DNA from: Cycas panzhihuaensis
Lineage: Eukaryota; Cycadophyta
NCBI GenBank assembly: GCA_023213395.1
Contig: CM041465.1
Span: 23,312,001 to 23,376,000, forward strand
Direction: 5' to 3'
DNA: 64,000 bases
Part shown: positions 1 through 11,761 of the stretch, in pieces
Position numbering within the stretch: position 1 is the first letter of the stretch
Layout of the letters: the number at the start of each line of letters is the position of its first letter
The notes under the pieces: generated by a model
What the model saw: only the letters and a program-made list of their open reading frames with translations
Database searches by the model: none
What the model was told of the DNA's origin: nothing
Translations under genes and position numbers: made by a program

Positions 1-1026
1 AAATTTGTTACTACATGACTCACCTTGTTGCATGCTAGCACTGTTTTCCCTATACCCTGTGGAGACCTCTCGTGGGTGAGTTAGCCATCCCGAGGCTACA
101 CTCGATCCCATTTGGTGCTTTTTGTGGTGTATGACGGTCGCATATTTATCAGCGACCTTGTTTCATTTTCGTTACATGTTGATGCTTAACTACATTTTTC
201 TAGCGTAGTTGATTTCATTTTCCATATACACATATATCTTGTTGTGCAGAGCCTCTCTCCCGAGAGGAAGGCGTTTGTTGGGATTGTTTGCGGGATTGCG
301 TTGGAGGAATCATTACGAGATCGACCTGTTGGCCCCCATATGGTATTTTCTCTTCCTTTTTTTAGTTGAGCTTTGCTTTCATTTCCTTTATTTCATTTAG
401 TCCTTGCATGCTTTTGGGGAGGTAAGTGTACCCCCTTCGTCGCCTCCAATCGACGTTGCATGCGTGGAGGAGAGAGGAAAGGAGCGCAACCGAGAGAGAG
501 GATCCGCACTTCATCCTCAACCGCCGGATCCAGGTATTCCTCGCGTTTCCTTTGTTTTTTTTTTCCTTTTATCGTTCTTGCCTTTTATACATGCTTAATA
601 GGTAAAAGAGAAGGGAATATAAAGAAAAAGGGAAATAGTCTTTTATTTTACGTTTACTTTTCTCTGCACTGCTTTCTTTAACCTTGCATTACGTAGAGAC
701 AGAAGACCCATTTACGTTGTATTTCCCAACCCATGCCTTACTTCACGCCCGTTGCGCGTTGAATTTGTTGCCCTCTCGTTGCCTTCTCATTACCTTGAGA
801 AGCCGCAACGCGCGAGGTTTCCTTTTCCTTCCCGGCCATCCGAAGGGTAGGAAGGCCTCGTCTTGCACGGCTACCTGGAAGCAACCAGGCACCTTGCGAT
901 CCGTGCACTGCGCTCCCACAAGACGGACGACCCGCGAGGTGAGATCCTCGCTGTCTAGCCCAGTCTGTATTGTGTTTTGTATTTCTTTGCTAGACGTAGG
1001 ATCGCATTCCCGCGGAGAGCGTTTCA
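1..1026 (+). repeat. 5' LTR of A (3' part only)
   Basis: It matches 7476-8505 almost base for base, with scattered small indels. It ends TTTCA, followed by one spacer base and the primer-binding site. The visible part is the long leader-type half of the LTR. It contains the GGTAAG site near 421 and the CCTTCC...GGAAGG hairpin near 827-853. The short ORFs here are not conserved between the two copies, so I do not call them genes. Confidence 0.9.
416..434 (+). promoter_or_regulatory. Conserved splice-donor-like motif in LTR leader (A, 5' LTR)
   Basis: GGGGAGGTAAGTGTACCCC: a perfect-type 5' splice site (GGTAAG) held between GGGG and CCCC. The same arrangement occurs in every LTR in the window (7902, 11762, 23296, 27487 minus, 32610 minus, 40907, 42997, 45719 minus, 50822, 53245). 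Splicing itself is inferred. Confidence 0.5.
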
Positions 1027-1027
1027 C

Positions 1028-1045
1028 TGGCGACCATACTGGGGA
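1028..1045 (+). other. Primer-binding site of A
   Basis: TGGCGACCATACTGGGGA, one base after the LTR end. The TGG start fits pairing with a tRNA 3' CCA. The same site follows the LTR in C and I, and in reverse complement in B, D and G. I cannot assign the tRNA with certainty. Confidence 0.85.
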
Positions 1046-1206
1046 CCCGCCAAGAAGGGAGCTAGATCCGCTTCCCCTTCGTGTTGGTGCTCTTGCCTTT
1101 AGGTAGGCTCACATTCTGTGTTTTGAGTTGGGCAACCCCCAACGGGTTTGCAGTGCTTTCCTTTCTTTTCCTTTTCACTTTTTCTAACAACGTCATGAGG
1201 CGTTGC

Positions 1207-4200
1207 ATGCGACGCTTCGCGCCACTGCGGGTTTGCCGCCATTGTTAGAAGACCAATCGTCGCGTTTCATTCCATCGTCGAACCCCGCTTCGCAATGGAA
1301 GGTTACCCGTCCGATTGGGCCTACCATGCCATGACTTCGTGAACTCAAGAGTTCCTTCGTCTGCTCCGGAATCCACCCGTGAGGGCGAGGATTCCATCTA
1401 TTACCCCGATGACCATTTCCACCTCAAGATTTTGAGCCTTCCACTCATGCAATGGAAGATCCGGCTACTCGTGAGACCCGCCACCCCACCGGGCGAGCCT
1501 TACGAGGAGCGCCTGAGGTCCCCTACTTCAAGTCCCTTCGGCCTCGTATGGCTATGAGGATACCCTCCCGCCGACGCGGACGAGGCGCCTGGCGAGAACT
1601 ACCGAGCAGACCGCCGCCAACCGCCTCCAAAACGGTGAACGGAGATGCTACGCAACGTGGCGTCTTCCTCAGCCATGCCCACGTCAGCTACGACGATTGA
1701 TACGCCCGCCTCACAAGACACACGCCCCATGCCGTGTCTACCCCGGCCTCTAAGGTGAGTGTTGCGCGCCGCCCCTACCGTGGTCCCACTCCTTCTGGAC
1801 ACCGCCGCGTGTCTGCTCCCCAACTCGAGTTACTATGCCGTGCTCGAACCAAGCGCGCGTGCCACCGCCGAACGTGGCGCACGCGTGCCCTAGTAGGCCA
1901 CGAGGCCCTGCTAGCGCCGCCGCCAGCCATGTAGGACCCACTCCTACGCACGCCCGTAACCCTTGGTGGTCCTTTACGTGCCCCTGTGCTACACGTCACA
2001 ACCTTGGGGGCAGGGCAAGGGAAACCATCTCCCTGTCTATGGGGTGGACCCGTTGCACCCATATGGGGTCGCGCCACCTACGGGTGGCCCATATGGGCAA
2101 AACCCGGTCCCTCATCCTCTGTTTCCGACGTCCAGCGCGACCCCTGCTGCTGCGTCAGCACAAGGAAGCGCGCCTCTTTTCCAGAACATCTACCCGTAGA
2201 CCCCCTTCCCACAAGGGGTGTTTCCTCAAGGAGGGATGGGACCGACACCCCCATCCATTCCTTTGCCGGTTATCGATCCCTTAGCCCAGGCAAGGACACG
2301 TCCTTTCGTGGACTATAGGTCGACGCCTTTGTCTGTTGAGGCGTTGAGGACTAACTTGCCGCCTCATCCTCCTGAAGTCCCCAAATTTGACGAGACTTCG
2401 TCGCAAGACCCAACCGAACATGTGCGCAGCTTTTCCATGGCGTGCATCGACTATTGGGCCTACGACCATATCTTGATGAAGCTCTTCCCGTGGTCCTTGC
2501 AGGGTGACGCCCTCAAGTGGTTCTACCGCCTTCCTGCCCATTCGATTTCTTCATTCCAACAGCTAGTGGATGAGTTCGTCAACTACTCTGACGAGTCTGG
2601 CCCATTCGAAAGTGGAATGAAGGCGCTTCTGTCGCTCAAACAAGGTCACGATGAGATGAATCGTGACTTTGTGCGACGTTTTCATGACCTTCTTCATTCC
2701 ACCAAGGCCACATTGCCTGAGGAGTTGAAGAGGGATCTTTTCGTCAATGCACTTCGCCCCGAAGTGCATGTGGAAGTCCTCAAGATGGGGGCGACCACGT
2801 GTGACTCTGCCATCTCGAGGTGTTTGGCTTTGGAGGCCATTGAGATCCAGGCTGGACTCAAGAAACCTCCCAGGCCCTCACAACGTCGTGAGGCGCCTCC
2901 TCCAGCGAAGGAGACCACACCTTCGTAGCCCGCTAGGACCACCTCTCACCCGACTGAGAGGACCCTAGATCCGCTTACCTCCGCTATTCGCTCATTTGAG
3001 CGCACGATGAGGGAGCTTAAACTCCAACCTCCTTCGTCACCTACCTCCCATAGACTGCTCAAAGAACTTCTCGTGTGATGCCCCCAAAGGGGTAACACCC
3101 GCCTTCTCAAGCAAGGAGGACCGATCCTCCCCTTGAGAAGAGTTGGTGTTCCATCCACGGGGAGTGTTTCCATGACGATTCGCGTTGTCGGGCACAGCAC
3201 CCACGCGACGCCCCGCCTCGCGACTCGTCCCCTAGGCGAGCATCGAGGCCTAACCTCGATCAACCCATTCATAGAGACCCGTTCCCCAAGCATGGGGAAC
3301 GCGGTCGTGATGTCCAAAGAAAGATACGGGGAATCGGGATAGATCTCCGATCCTCGCCTTCGCATGGTAGAGGGAAGGGTGTGCGAAGGTCACCTTCCCC
3401 TTCAAGGCCCCCCTGACCGCCGTGCTCCATCACCTTCGCGGTCCTGCTATAAGGGAAAGAAGGTTGTCCAATTGCTTGAGACCACTCTGTTATATGCCTT
3501 AACCCGGTCCCAAGCTGCTAAAGAGGCAGCCGGTGCCTCTTCATCCACATCTCACCTTGATCCTCCTCTGGAAGCCGTTCCTCCGGAGATTCCTGCACTT
3601 CCCAAGACTATTCCCGTCCGCCCCGGTCGATTCGACTTTAGAAGGGCGCTTACCCAACCCACAGGGAAGGGTAAACCCTTTTCTATTGTTGACGAGCTCT
3701 ATACCGTCACGCGGGAATGTCCTTGATGGACGCCTTGAGAAGCCGCCCGAGCAACGTGCTCTTCTTCTCGAAGCTCTTGGCCAACAAGATGCTTCCATCC
3801 ATGCGATAGGTGCTACCTCCCATGGACCACCTGTCATCTCCTTTGATCCTAGAGATCTCCCATCTCCCGAAGCGGGAGAAGCTTTTGCATTACCTGCTCA
3901 TCATTACCATTGACACTCCCCGATTGTATCGTAAAGAGGACCATTGTAGATAATGGCTCCTCTAATGCTATGTCTGTGCGTATGCTCAAGGAGCTAGGCA
4001 TAGTAGCTCTTGAGTCCGTCCCTTGAAATGCCAAGGGTATGATGGGATCGAGAAGTCCCTCCGGGGCGCCTCCCTATCCCTCACCTTAGGAGGGAAAACC
4101 GCTTCGCCGGGTTGCCGTACTCGATGTCGATGTAGAGTACAACCTCTTGTGGGCCGACCATGGCTCGACCCGGATGGGGAGCACCGCTCCACGCAGTGGG

Positions 4201-4390
4201 GCAACTTAAATTTGTCCATGAAGGACAAGTTAAAGTTGTCGCCTGTGAGCCAATGCCGCCTCACATCTCTCATCCACCGCCAGTTGTTTTCGATGATGAA
4301 GATAGTGATCCCGAGGAGGTTACCCTTCCGTGGGACCTTTGTTTCGTGGAGACCGACCTTCATCGGGCCGAGCCCTATGCCACGTCATGA
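1207..4390 (+). pseudogene. gag: A gag-protease, degenerate
   Basis: The start is set by an ATG-CGA-CGC-TT context shared with C (12701). An undamaged stretch at 2218-2928 carries the retrotransposon gag core: a Phe-Asp-Glu-Thr-Ser entry, a Leu-Lys-Trp-Phe-Tyr motif, and a long helical region ending in Glu-Ala-Ile-Glu-Ile-Gln. A zinc knuckle lies at 3147-3188, Cys-x2-His-x4-His-x4-Cys, typical of Tat-type gag rather than the usual CCHC. The 3480-3720 segment is the conserved pre-protease domain. Protease follows at about 3895-4260, with Asp-Asn-Gly-Ser-Ser at 3949 and a closing 'GQLKFVHEGQVKVV' type segment. Several frameshifts (for example a 4-bp shortening near 1215) and a TAG at 2926 break the frame. 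The last 30 codons are acidic. Confidence 0.85.
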
Positions 4391-4885
4391 GCCAAACCTA
4401 GTTAGGTTTGCCCCTATCATGAGGTGGTTACTGCATTTAGCCGCCATGAGTGATTCTCGATTCTGGATAGCGAGGGTTATGGGCCCTCTCCTCGACGTGT
4501 CACCCCGGGTTTCATGAGCACCTAGGGAATATCTCGATCGGATATTCCCGCTCTTCCTCATTCTACAAGGGCTCTTGCCACGGGTCCTAAACCACCATTT
4601 ATTTTACCTTCCGGCCTCCCGAGCGGTTTCACGTAGGCGCTCACGCCTACGAGCCACCGTGAGGCACTTCTTCTTCACGCCTAGATCCTTACCTCGGACA
4701 GAGCCACTCTTGACTTATGCAACCTTGCGATCCGCCAGGTCACAGGCATGCGCTCATCCGGTTCCGACCATAGCAAGTTCTTCGTAGACCTAGCCACACC
4801 GGCCCTACTCTTCGTCACCTATCTCCTACCTCGTGTGACTACCCCTACCTTTATGAGGCACACCTCTTCCTCTCCTCGTGCTCCG
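4391..4885 (+). other. A spacer between protease and hairpin array
   Basis: This stretch stands where RT, RNase H and integrase would be. I see no pol motif in any frame and no clear match to the other elements in the window. It is probably residual or acquired filler marking the pol deletion. Confidence 0.4.
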
Positions 4886-5213
4886 AAACGAGCCTAAACT
4901 ACCATTTTAAATTGTTCCCATTCCTCCCAACCACGGGTGGAATGGCAATTTAAGATGGATTCATGCTCCGAAACGAGCCTAAACTACCATTTTAGATTGT
5001 TTCCATTCCTCCCAACCACGGGTGGAATGGCAATTTAAGATGGATTCTTCAAACGAGCCTAAACTACCATTTTAGATTGTTCCCATTCCTCCCAACCACG
5101 GGTGGAATGGCAATTTAAGATGGATCCTTGCTCCGAAACGAGCCTAAACTACCATTTTGAACTGTCTCCATTCTCCCCAACTGTGGGTGGGATGGCAGTT
5201 TGAGGTGGATTTC
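4886..5213 (+). repeat. Four tandem copies of the post-pol hairpin unit in A
   Basis: Units begin near 4886, 4971, 5051 and 5136 (spacing 85, 80, 85 bp). Each has arms CCATTTTAAATTG...CCCATTCC and GGAATGGCAATTTAAGATGG around a loop CCCAACCACGGG, so each can fold as a stem of about 20 bp. C and I carry one copy each, about 45 bp after the pol stop codon. Confidence 0.9.
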
Positions 5214-5971
5214 TCTTCGATTTTGTTTCTGGTTCCTCTCGCGGAACCCGCGTTCCCGTATGCTCTTGGGAACCTTTGTCCTCCTACTTGGGCATCCTCC
5301 AACTAGGACGACGCTATGGAGTATCGTTACTCCTCCTTCCGTGCTTGTCGTTTCCTTCGCATATTCCGCTATGCTCCCCTGTGGACGTGCATGTCGCCCT
5401 ATCCTCTAACTTCACACCTCTCGATCACCTCTGCTTACGGTGGATGTGTGTGCTCCTGTTAGACATATGGCCATACATGGAAGGAAACACATGCATATTA
5501 CACCAAATATTTACAACAAGCATCTACGATATGTACGTTTACAACATACAAAAATCACTCATTTACAAAATAAATCATACATGCTACCTCTATCATACAT
5601 GATACACACCATTTCATGTGGAGGCTTGTCTGGCCAGCCCGTGCCCAAGTCTCCTGCTGTCGCTTGCTAGATATGCTTGCTCACTTTGTTGGATGCCCTC
5701 TTACTTCACGTTGCACCTTGGCAACGGGCATCCTGCTGTACCGCCACTTCAGCCTGTGTCGATGCTCAGACGACGCCAGAGGCAGCCTCACGTTGTCCTC
5801 GTCTCTGTCCCCCTTGTCCACGCATTCCACCACGACACTTGCCTACACCCTTGGATCACGTGCTGCTCTTGATTGCTTTTCTTTATATATATGCATGTGC
5901 TACTCATGTTTCTTGATTGTCAGCATTCGCCATCACATTACGCTCGAAAGCGGAGGCTCACGCCATAGCGA
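5214..5971 (+). other. A 3' non-coding region up to 3' LTR
   Basis: 5214-5600 resembles the post-hairpin spacer of C (16906-17260) and I (61054 on). 5830-5971 resembles the C tail just before its 3' LTR, including a TA-rich stretch and a 'cattcgccatc' block. The antisense gene and second RNase H that lie between these blocks in C are absent, so A has a second internal deletion near 5606. Confidence 0.65.
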
Positions 5972-8505
5972 TGTTTCCCGCCAGTGGAAATGGACTCGGG
6001 ATGCATCGACACAGGTTTGTTCAGGTATATGTTTTCACTTTTCTTACTTATGATTGCTAAGGTAATTTGGAGTAATTTGACTGACATATGCCTGCCTGCA
6101 CGCATTGCTCGTTTGCCTGTTCATAATGCATGTGCCTAACGGCACCTCTTTGCCTATGACGACTCACGGTGGGCATCCATAAGCGGATGCGACACCCCTG
6201 TATGGCGTGACCCACCACGATGTCTCCATGGTTTCTCGTGATGCTCCCGCCACTGCTTGTCCTTATTGCCACGTGCCACTTATGTTGCAAACCCTTCCTA
6301 AGCCTGGTTTAACCCTTAGTTAGGGCTCTTGCACCATTTGGAGTACTTGCCCACCGCCTCGGCCTTCCCCGCTTGATTTAATTCATGCTCACCTTGTTCT
6401 TACCTTAAAAGCTGATTTTTATGACTTTTAGGTTGCTTTTTTCTCTTTTCAAATTCAGATCATCAGCAAACTTAGCGGTACCACAAAGTTCGGCTTGCAG
6501 GCAATGTGTGTCTGCACTGGTACCGCCAAGTTTGCCGCAGACGACCGCTTAAAATTTGAAAAGAAACCACGCCGAGCTGGCCGCTGCTTGAATCGCTATG
6601 GCTCCGAACGGTTGGAGGCGCCCGAGGGCCCCCAACGTTCACTTGCTATGCCCAAGGCATAAAACCTATTTTTTCATTCATTTGCCTCATGATTGAGTTC
6701 ACTTTTCTAGACTTCCAAGCAAAAACTCTCTACCAAAAGACAAAGGAAAACACAGAAACTAAGGATTTCCATGTACAGCAGTTGAGCAGAGGTGAGGTGG
6801 GCTACTACCAACTGGAGTTGCAGGGCCATCACGCCCTCACGCTTTCTCTACCACAAGCTTCACCTTCTCTCACAAATACTCAAAGTTCCAAGGCATTTCT
6901 TCACAAGAAAGACTACTCCAAAGGATAACTTCTAGCTCCCATCTTGCACGGAGCTTCCTCCTTCCATTCTACTGCAAAGGACACTAAGAAACCAGCCTTT
7001 AGACATTGCTTGTGCTGCTACTCCAAGTGGCCAAGTGCATGCATACATGCTCTCCTTCATTCAAGGTATTTCTTGTCTCTTGTTGGTGCATTTTTTCCTT
7101 GCTTTTTGTTGTTCTATTTGCAATCTCTTCTCCCTCTTTTGCGTGAACTTCCTTTGGGATCTCCTTTGTCACTTGATGCAAGTAGCCTTAGCTAGTTGTG
7201 GCTTACTATAGTGCTGCCCTAGATTGGGTACATTTTCTTGCATTTCCTTGAAACCCATCCTCTTCCTCTTAGCTTCCTCCTTCGCCATTTCCTAAGCTAG
7301 CCAAGATAAAGGGTTTCCACGAGGATTCGAGGGAGATAGGCGGGTTCCGCCCCCATTGCCGTCCTTCTCCCCAAGGGTTCCGTCCCTTATCCTCTCTCCC
7401 TTTAGCACCCGCCTTCTTAGGAAACAGAGCTAGGGAAGTCTTGGAGAGTTGGGTTGAGTTTCCTCTTGGTGTAGGAAATTTGTTACTACATGACTCACCT
7501 TGTTGCATGCTAGCACTGCTTTTCCCTATACCTGTGGAGACCTCTCGTGGGTGAGTTAGCCATCCCGAGGCTACACTCGATCCCATTTGGTGCTTTTGTG
7601 GTGTACGACAACCGCATATTTATCGCACTACCTTGTTTCATTTTCGTTACATGTTGATGCTTAACTACATTTTTCTAGCGTAGTTGATTTCATTTTCCAT
7701 ATACACATATATCTTGTTGTGCTTCTAGCCTCTCTCCGAGAGGAAGGCGTTTGTTGGGATTGTTTGCAGGATTGCGTTGGAGGAATCATTGAGCGAGATC
7801 GACCCGTTGCCGGTCGGCCCCCCATATGGTATTTTCTCTTCCTTTTTTTAGTTGAGCTTTGCTTTCATTTCCTTTATTTCATTTAGTCCTTGCATGCTTT
7901 TGGGGAGGTAAGTGTACCCCCTTCGTCGCCTCCAATCGACGTTGCATGCGTGGAGGAGAGAGGAAAGGAGCGCAACCGAGAGAGCGGATCCGCACTTCAT
8001 CCTCAACCGGATCCAGGTATTCCTCGCGTTCCTTTGTTTTTTTCCTTTTTATCGTTCTTGCCTTTTATACATGCTTAATAGGTAAAAGAGAAGGGAATAT
8101 AAAGAAAAAGGGAAATAGTCTTTTATTTTACGTTTACTTTTCTGTACCGTTTCTTTTACCTTGCATTACGTAGAGACAGAAGACCCATTTACGTTGTATT
8201 TCCCAACCCATGCCTTACTTCACGCCCGTTGCGCGTTGAATTTGTTGCCCTCTCGTTGCCTTCTCATTACCTTGAGAAGCCGCAACGCGCGAGGTTTCCT
8301 TTTCCTTCCCGGCCATCCGAAGGGTAGGAAGGCCTCGTCGCACGGCCACACAGGAAGCAACCGAGCACCTTGCGCCTCCGTGCACTCCGCGCTCCCACAA
8401 GACGGATGACCCACGAGGTGAGATCCTCGCTGTCTAGCCCAGTCTGTGTTGTGTTTTGTATTTCTTTGCTAGACGTAGGATCGCATTCCCGCGGAGAGCG
8501 TTTCA
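5972..8505 (+). repeat. 3' LTR of A (2534 bp)
   Basis: It begins TGTTTCCCGCCAGTGG and ends TTTCA. A TATA-like CATAAAA lies at 6658-6664, with a GGTACC-centred imperfect palindrome upstream at 6467-6491. A second half copy lies near 6520-6540. The GGTAAG stem motif is at 7902-7920. Its closest relative here is solo LTR F (2532 bp). Confidence 0.9.
6467..6491 (+). promoter_or_regulatory. GGTACC-centred module in A U3
   Basis: AAACTTAGCGGTACCACAAAG: a degenerate palindrome about 170 bp upstream of the TATA-like box. The same module occurs at a comparable place in the other LTRs. Confidence 0.55.
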
Positions 8506-8510
8506 GTGAC

Positions 8511-9843
8511 CAAAAGGAAAGTTGGGCACAGAGTCTACTAAGTGCTCAAGTAAAGCCTCATCATCTTCGAAGTAATCCACCCTATGGATGACCTTACTTT
8601 GAATAGATGGGGTGCTAGAGGAAGTAGGAGAAATAGAACTATGATACTGTGTAGGTTGCCCAGCATCCTCAAAAGTCTCTAAGGGAGAGTCAGGAAGGGG
8701 CTCCCTATAAGGAGAAAAAGGAAGTTCCTTGAGACCATCACCTGCGGGAGGTGATGGAGAGGAAGAATCAAGGACCTATGGGTTAATGCATGTAATGACA
8801 TGTGACACAAGGGGATGATTGGTCTCTCCAAAAAGAGGAGTTCTAGGTTGGGACCTAGAATAGGAAGGGTGACTCCTACTAGTGCAGAGGAAAGAGATGG
8901 GGTGAGGAAAGTCCTCATCCTCGCCATGGGACTCGTCATTGCTGAACATGGCAAGGTACCCATAACTCCCAACACTAATAGGAGCGAAGCGGGTTAGGCT
9001 AGAGGAAGAAGATGTATGATCTTCTTCAAGATGGGATGAATCAGGTATGCCGATAGAGCAGGCCGAGGCATGAGTAGAAGGGCCTTTGTCCCCCTTCATA
9101 TGACCATGGCTTTCTTGGTTGGTTGGACGAGTTTGTTTAATAGGTGGGCATTCGTAGGAAACAACCCTTATCCATCCACCATGGGTAAACTTGTGCTACT
9201 CCCAGTGGGTCGAGCACACAGCTCCCATCTGATCAAGCCATGGTTGACCTAAAAGAAGATTGTAGTCGACGTCTACGTCAAAGACTACAATGCTAGCGAG
9301 GACAATCTTATCCTCAAGAGTGAGCGGGATCGAAACAGATCCCAATGGAGTCTTTTCGCTACCACCGTAGCCTTGGTATCACCATGGAACAGGGTCCAAG
9401 GTGGAAATGGTAAGCTCTTGCATAATGTGTAAGGGCATGGCATTAATGGAAGAACCGTTGTCAATAACAGTCCTTTACATGGTACAATCTGGTGTGTCAA
9501 TAGTGATGGTGAAAGGGAAGTTCCATTGGCGTTCCCTTTCACAAGCAGGAGGAAGGTCTTTAGGGTCAAAGGAAATGATGGGCTTATGGCTTTGGGTGAT
9601 ACCTAAAGCATGAACCAGCGCGTCACCCAACCCTAAAGTTTCCAAAAGGAGTGTTCGTTGTTTGGGACAACTTCTTAAGACGTCCATAATGGACATCCTG
9701 GTGGCCACAGTATAAAGCTCATCGACGATAGAAAAGGCCTTCCCCTTTACTATGAGTTAAGGAAGGGCTCTCTTGAAATCGTAGCGACCTGGATGAATGG
9801 GAATAGGATCAAAGTGAAGAGTAGAAGAAGAGGCATTGGTTGT
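8511..9843 (-). pseudogene. B pre-protease, protease and acidic linker
   Basis: Minus-strand reading gives the end of the pre-protease domain (9475-9708 is open), then the protease with an intact Asp-Asn-Gly-Ser-Ser around 9450-9462, then the DVDVDYNLLLG-PWL segment that closes Ty3/gypsy proteases. An acidic and serine-rich linker follows (open at 8776-9099). It ends at the Val-Asp-Tyr-Phe block that precedes RT in I. A few in-frame stops are present. The catalytic Asp is retained here, whereas it is Asn in I. Confidence 0.75.
9839..9843. repeat. Left target-site duplication of C (GTTGT)
   Basis: GTTGT here and ACTGC at 24078-24082 both derive by C-to-T or G-to-A changes from GCTGC, which is the sequence at this place in the A copy of the same coding region. 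Confidence 0.65.
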
Positions 9844-10296
9844 TGTTTCCCAGCTTCTGGGAATAGATACGGAGCACTCAACTTAGGTAAGCGCAGGTAT
9901 GTTTCTCATCTTATTGTTGTTTTATTTTGTGATGAGTATCTGCTTGCATGCTATGATTTCGTAGATGGTCCTATTGTCATCTACACCTATCCAGCCTATG
10001 ATGACTATAGCGGGGGCACATTCCTAGCGACTGTGACACCCTAGTGGCTGCATCACTTCCCACATTCTGCCCTACTCACCTTAAGACCCACTTGGCTCAT
10101 GTCATGCTCTCCCATGTGATGACCCATCAACGTTTGGTTGACTTGTCACACCTTTATGTCCCATTGTTGCTCCCTGTGGCTCATTTTTCTGCTTATTTGC
10201 CCCTAAGCAGGTGGGCCTACTCCCTATCGGCCTCTTAGGTCACTGGTCCATAGCCCAGGCTAGCTGTTTGGGCCAGTTTTGGCCTCTCATCCTGCA

Positions 10297-10337
10297 CCAC
10301 GGCAGATTTCATAGTACCACGAAGTTTACCGAGGTAC
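10297..10337 (+). promoter_or_regulatory. GGTACC-type module in C U3
   Basis: TAGTACCACGAAGTTTACCG with decayed flanks, about 130 bp upstream of the TATA-like box. The 3' LTR copy is at about 21838-21872. Confidence 0.5.
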
Positions 10338-10433
10338 AACTGTCATGACTTATTTTTAAAAACTGCCATGGCAATTTTTGTATTTATTGCAAAATTTCCA
10401 TGTGTCTCATGACTCAACTCACCACCAGCCATG

Positions 10434-10471
10434 CCCTAATCGCTTGATTAGGGTTGGGGCTAGGTATTTAA
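10434..10471 (+). promoter_or_regulatory. C LTR core promoter with inverted telo-box
   Basis: CCCTAAT and ATTAGGG face each other over 6 bases, followed 11 bases on by TATTTAA. B and I LTRs have the same order (CACCCTAAA, TTAGGGTTGATAT, TATAAAA). Telo-box motifs are common in plant promoters; function here is inferred. Confidence 0.55.
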
Positions 10472-11761
10472 GTCTTACCCAACTCATTCTTAGGATTTTT
10501 TTGGCTCATTTTAGAAGGATTACAAGGAAAAACACCCTGCTGTCTGCTATCTCCTACTGCTCCATTGTTGTTCCAAGACCTGCAACCACTCTCTAGCACC
10601 CAGCTCTCCTTTGGCTTTACTGTGACATCTTCACAGCCCCTTGCATGCCTTGGAGAGGGCCTCCTTGAAGAGTTTCTAGGACCTCTTTGCCCAGGTAACC
10701 ATCAAGCGGTCTCAAGTAAAGGATTTTCCTTCAGCCATCTTAGTAGGGACTCCACGCCTGTTACTCCATAACTTTCTTCAAATTTCTCAGCCTCTTCTCA
10801 ATAGGTTTTGATAGAGGCAAATGCCTCCTATCTTCTCCAAAGGTATTTACTTGTCTAAGATCTTTCCTTGCCCAGTTTATGCTCAGTTTTGCATGGTTTA
10901 TTCTAGCTTATCTTGTCTTGCTTTTAGAGGTTACTTCTTACCTTTGTCTTAGATTGTTTCCCCTACTATTTAGGCTTCTTTTCCTGCATTTCATGCCCAA
11001 GACAGTGGCCAAAGAGGGTTGCATAAGGTTTGGGATAGAGCTGGGTGGATTCCGCACCACCTTCATGTTCCCTAAGAGGCTCCCACCCTCCAAACCTTCC
11101 TCTTTGTCCCCGTGCTACTCTTGGAGTGGGGCTAAGGGTTAGAAGCCTATTTCTAGCCATTGAAATTAGTGTTTGCACCTATTACAACACTGGTTTGTAG
11201 GCTTATATCTTCCATCCGGGCAATGCATAAGCCTCAACTACTTGTCCGTAGCTCAACCTTGTTCTTAGAAACCTGATTTACTTCCCAAAGCACTCTAATT
11301 TGTTGGGGAGCTCTTTGAGCTTCCTTGTACCTTTGTTATCTCCATTTGCAGCCCTTTATATAGAACTATCCTTGCTGCCTTATGGCTTTTTAAGGGAAGG
11401 TAGGGTTACTCTTTGTGGGAGGTGGGCCACTCTGAGGCTTACCAACTTATCTACCATTCATTTGGATAGTTTTCACCATAGTTTATGGTTGCGATCTTGT
11501 GGTTCATGAATGCTAACATATATGTATAGAGGCTTACTTTTGGTATATACATACATGTGTTGTTAGGATCCCACTTTGTATTGCTAGCACCCTTTCTTTG
11601 GAAAGGGATATTCTTACTTACTTGCAGGTACATAGAGGATGCAAAAGACTCATCCCTTTTCCTCTCTCTCGGGTAAGTGTATGTACTCATTTTTATTGTA
11701 GCACTTCATTTATTGTTATCGCTATCCTTTTTTCCTTTCTTAGCACTCTTGTGTCACTTCC

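Larger units (their letters stand above)
1..8505 (+). mobile_element. Element A: non-autonomous Ty3/gypsy (Tat-like) retrotransposon, 5' end outside window
   Basis: Positions 1-1026 repeat at 7476-8505, which identifies two LTRs. The 3' LTR starts at 5972, so about 1.5 kb of the 5' LTR lies left of the window. The interior (1027-5971) keeps a primer-binding site, gag and protease but has no reverse transcriptase, integrase, antisense gene or second RNase H. Sequence beyond 8505 is the antisense strand of element B (linker before RT), so A sits inside B. Only the right flank GTGAC (8506-8510) of the target duplication is visible. A is rich in CG dinucleotides compared with the outer layers, and the LTR copies differ mostly by small indels. 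Both suggest a young insertion. Confidence 0.9.
8506..9843 (-). mobile_element. Element B, left fragment (between A and C)
   Basis: Read on the minus strand it continues exactly from 24078: the sequence either side of C joins within the pre-protease domain when aligned to A (3525) and I (56650). It stops at 8506 where A is inserted, so the rest of B pol and its 3' LTR lie left of the window. Confidence 0.85.

Noticed and set aside
684-1106. Open frame of 140 codons in the A 5' LTR
   Set aside because: It crosses the LTR end and the primer-binding site, and the second LTR copy (8161-8409) shifts frame. Not a gene.
11300-11509. Conserved open frame in both C LTRs (also 22831-23040)
   Set aside because: The copies are LTR duplicates, so similarity is expected; no protein motif, and no counterpart frame in other LTR subfamilies.
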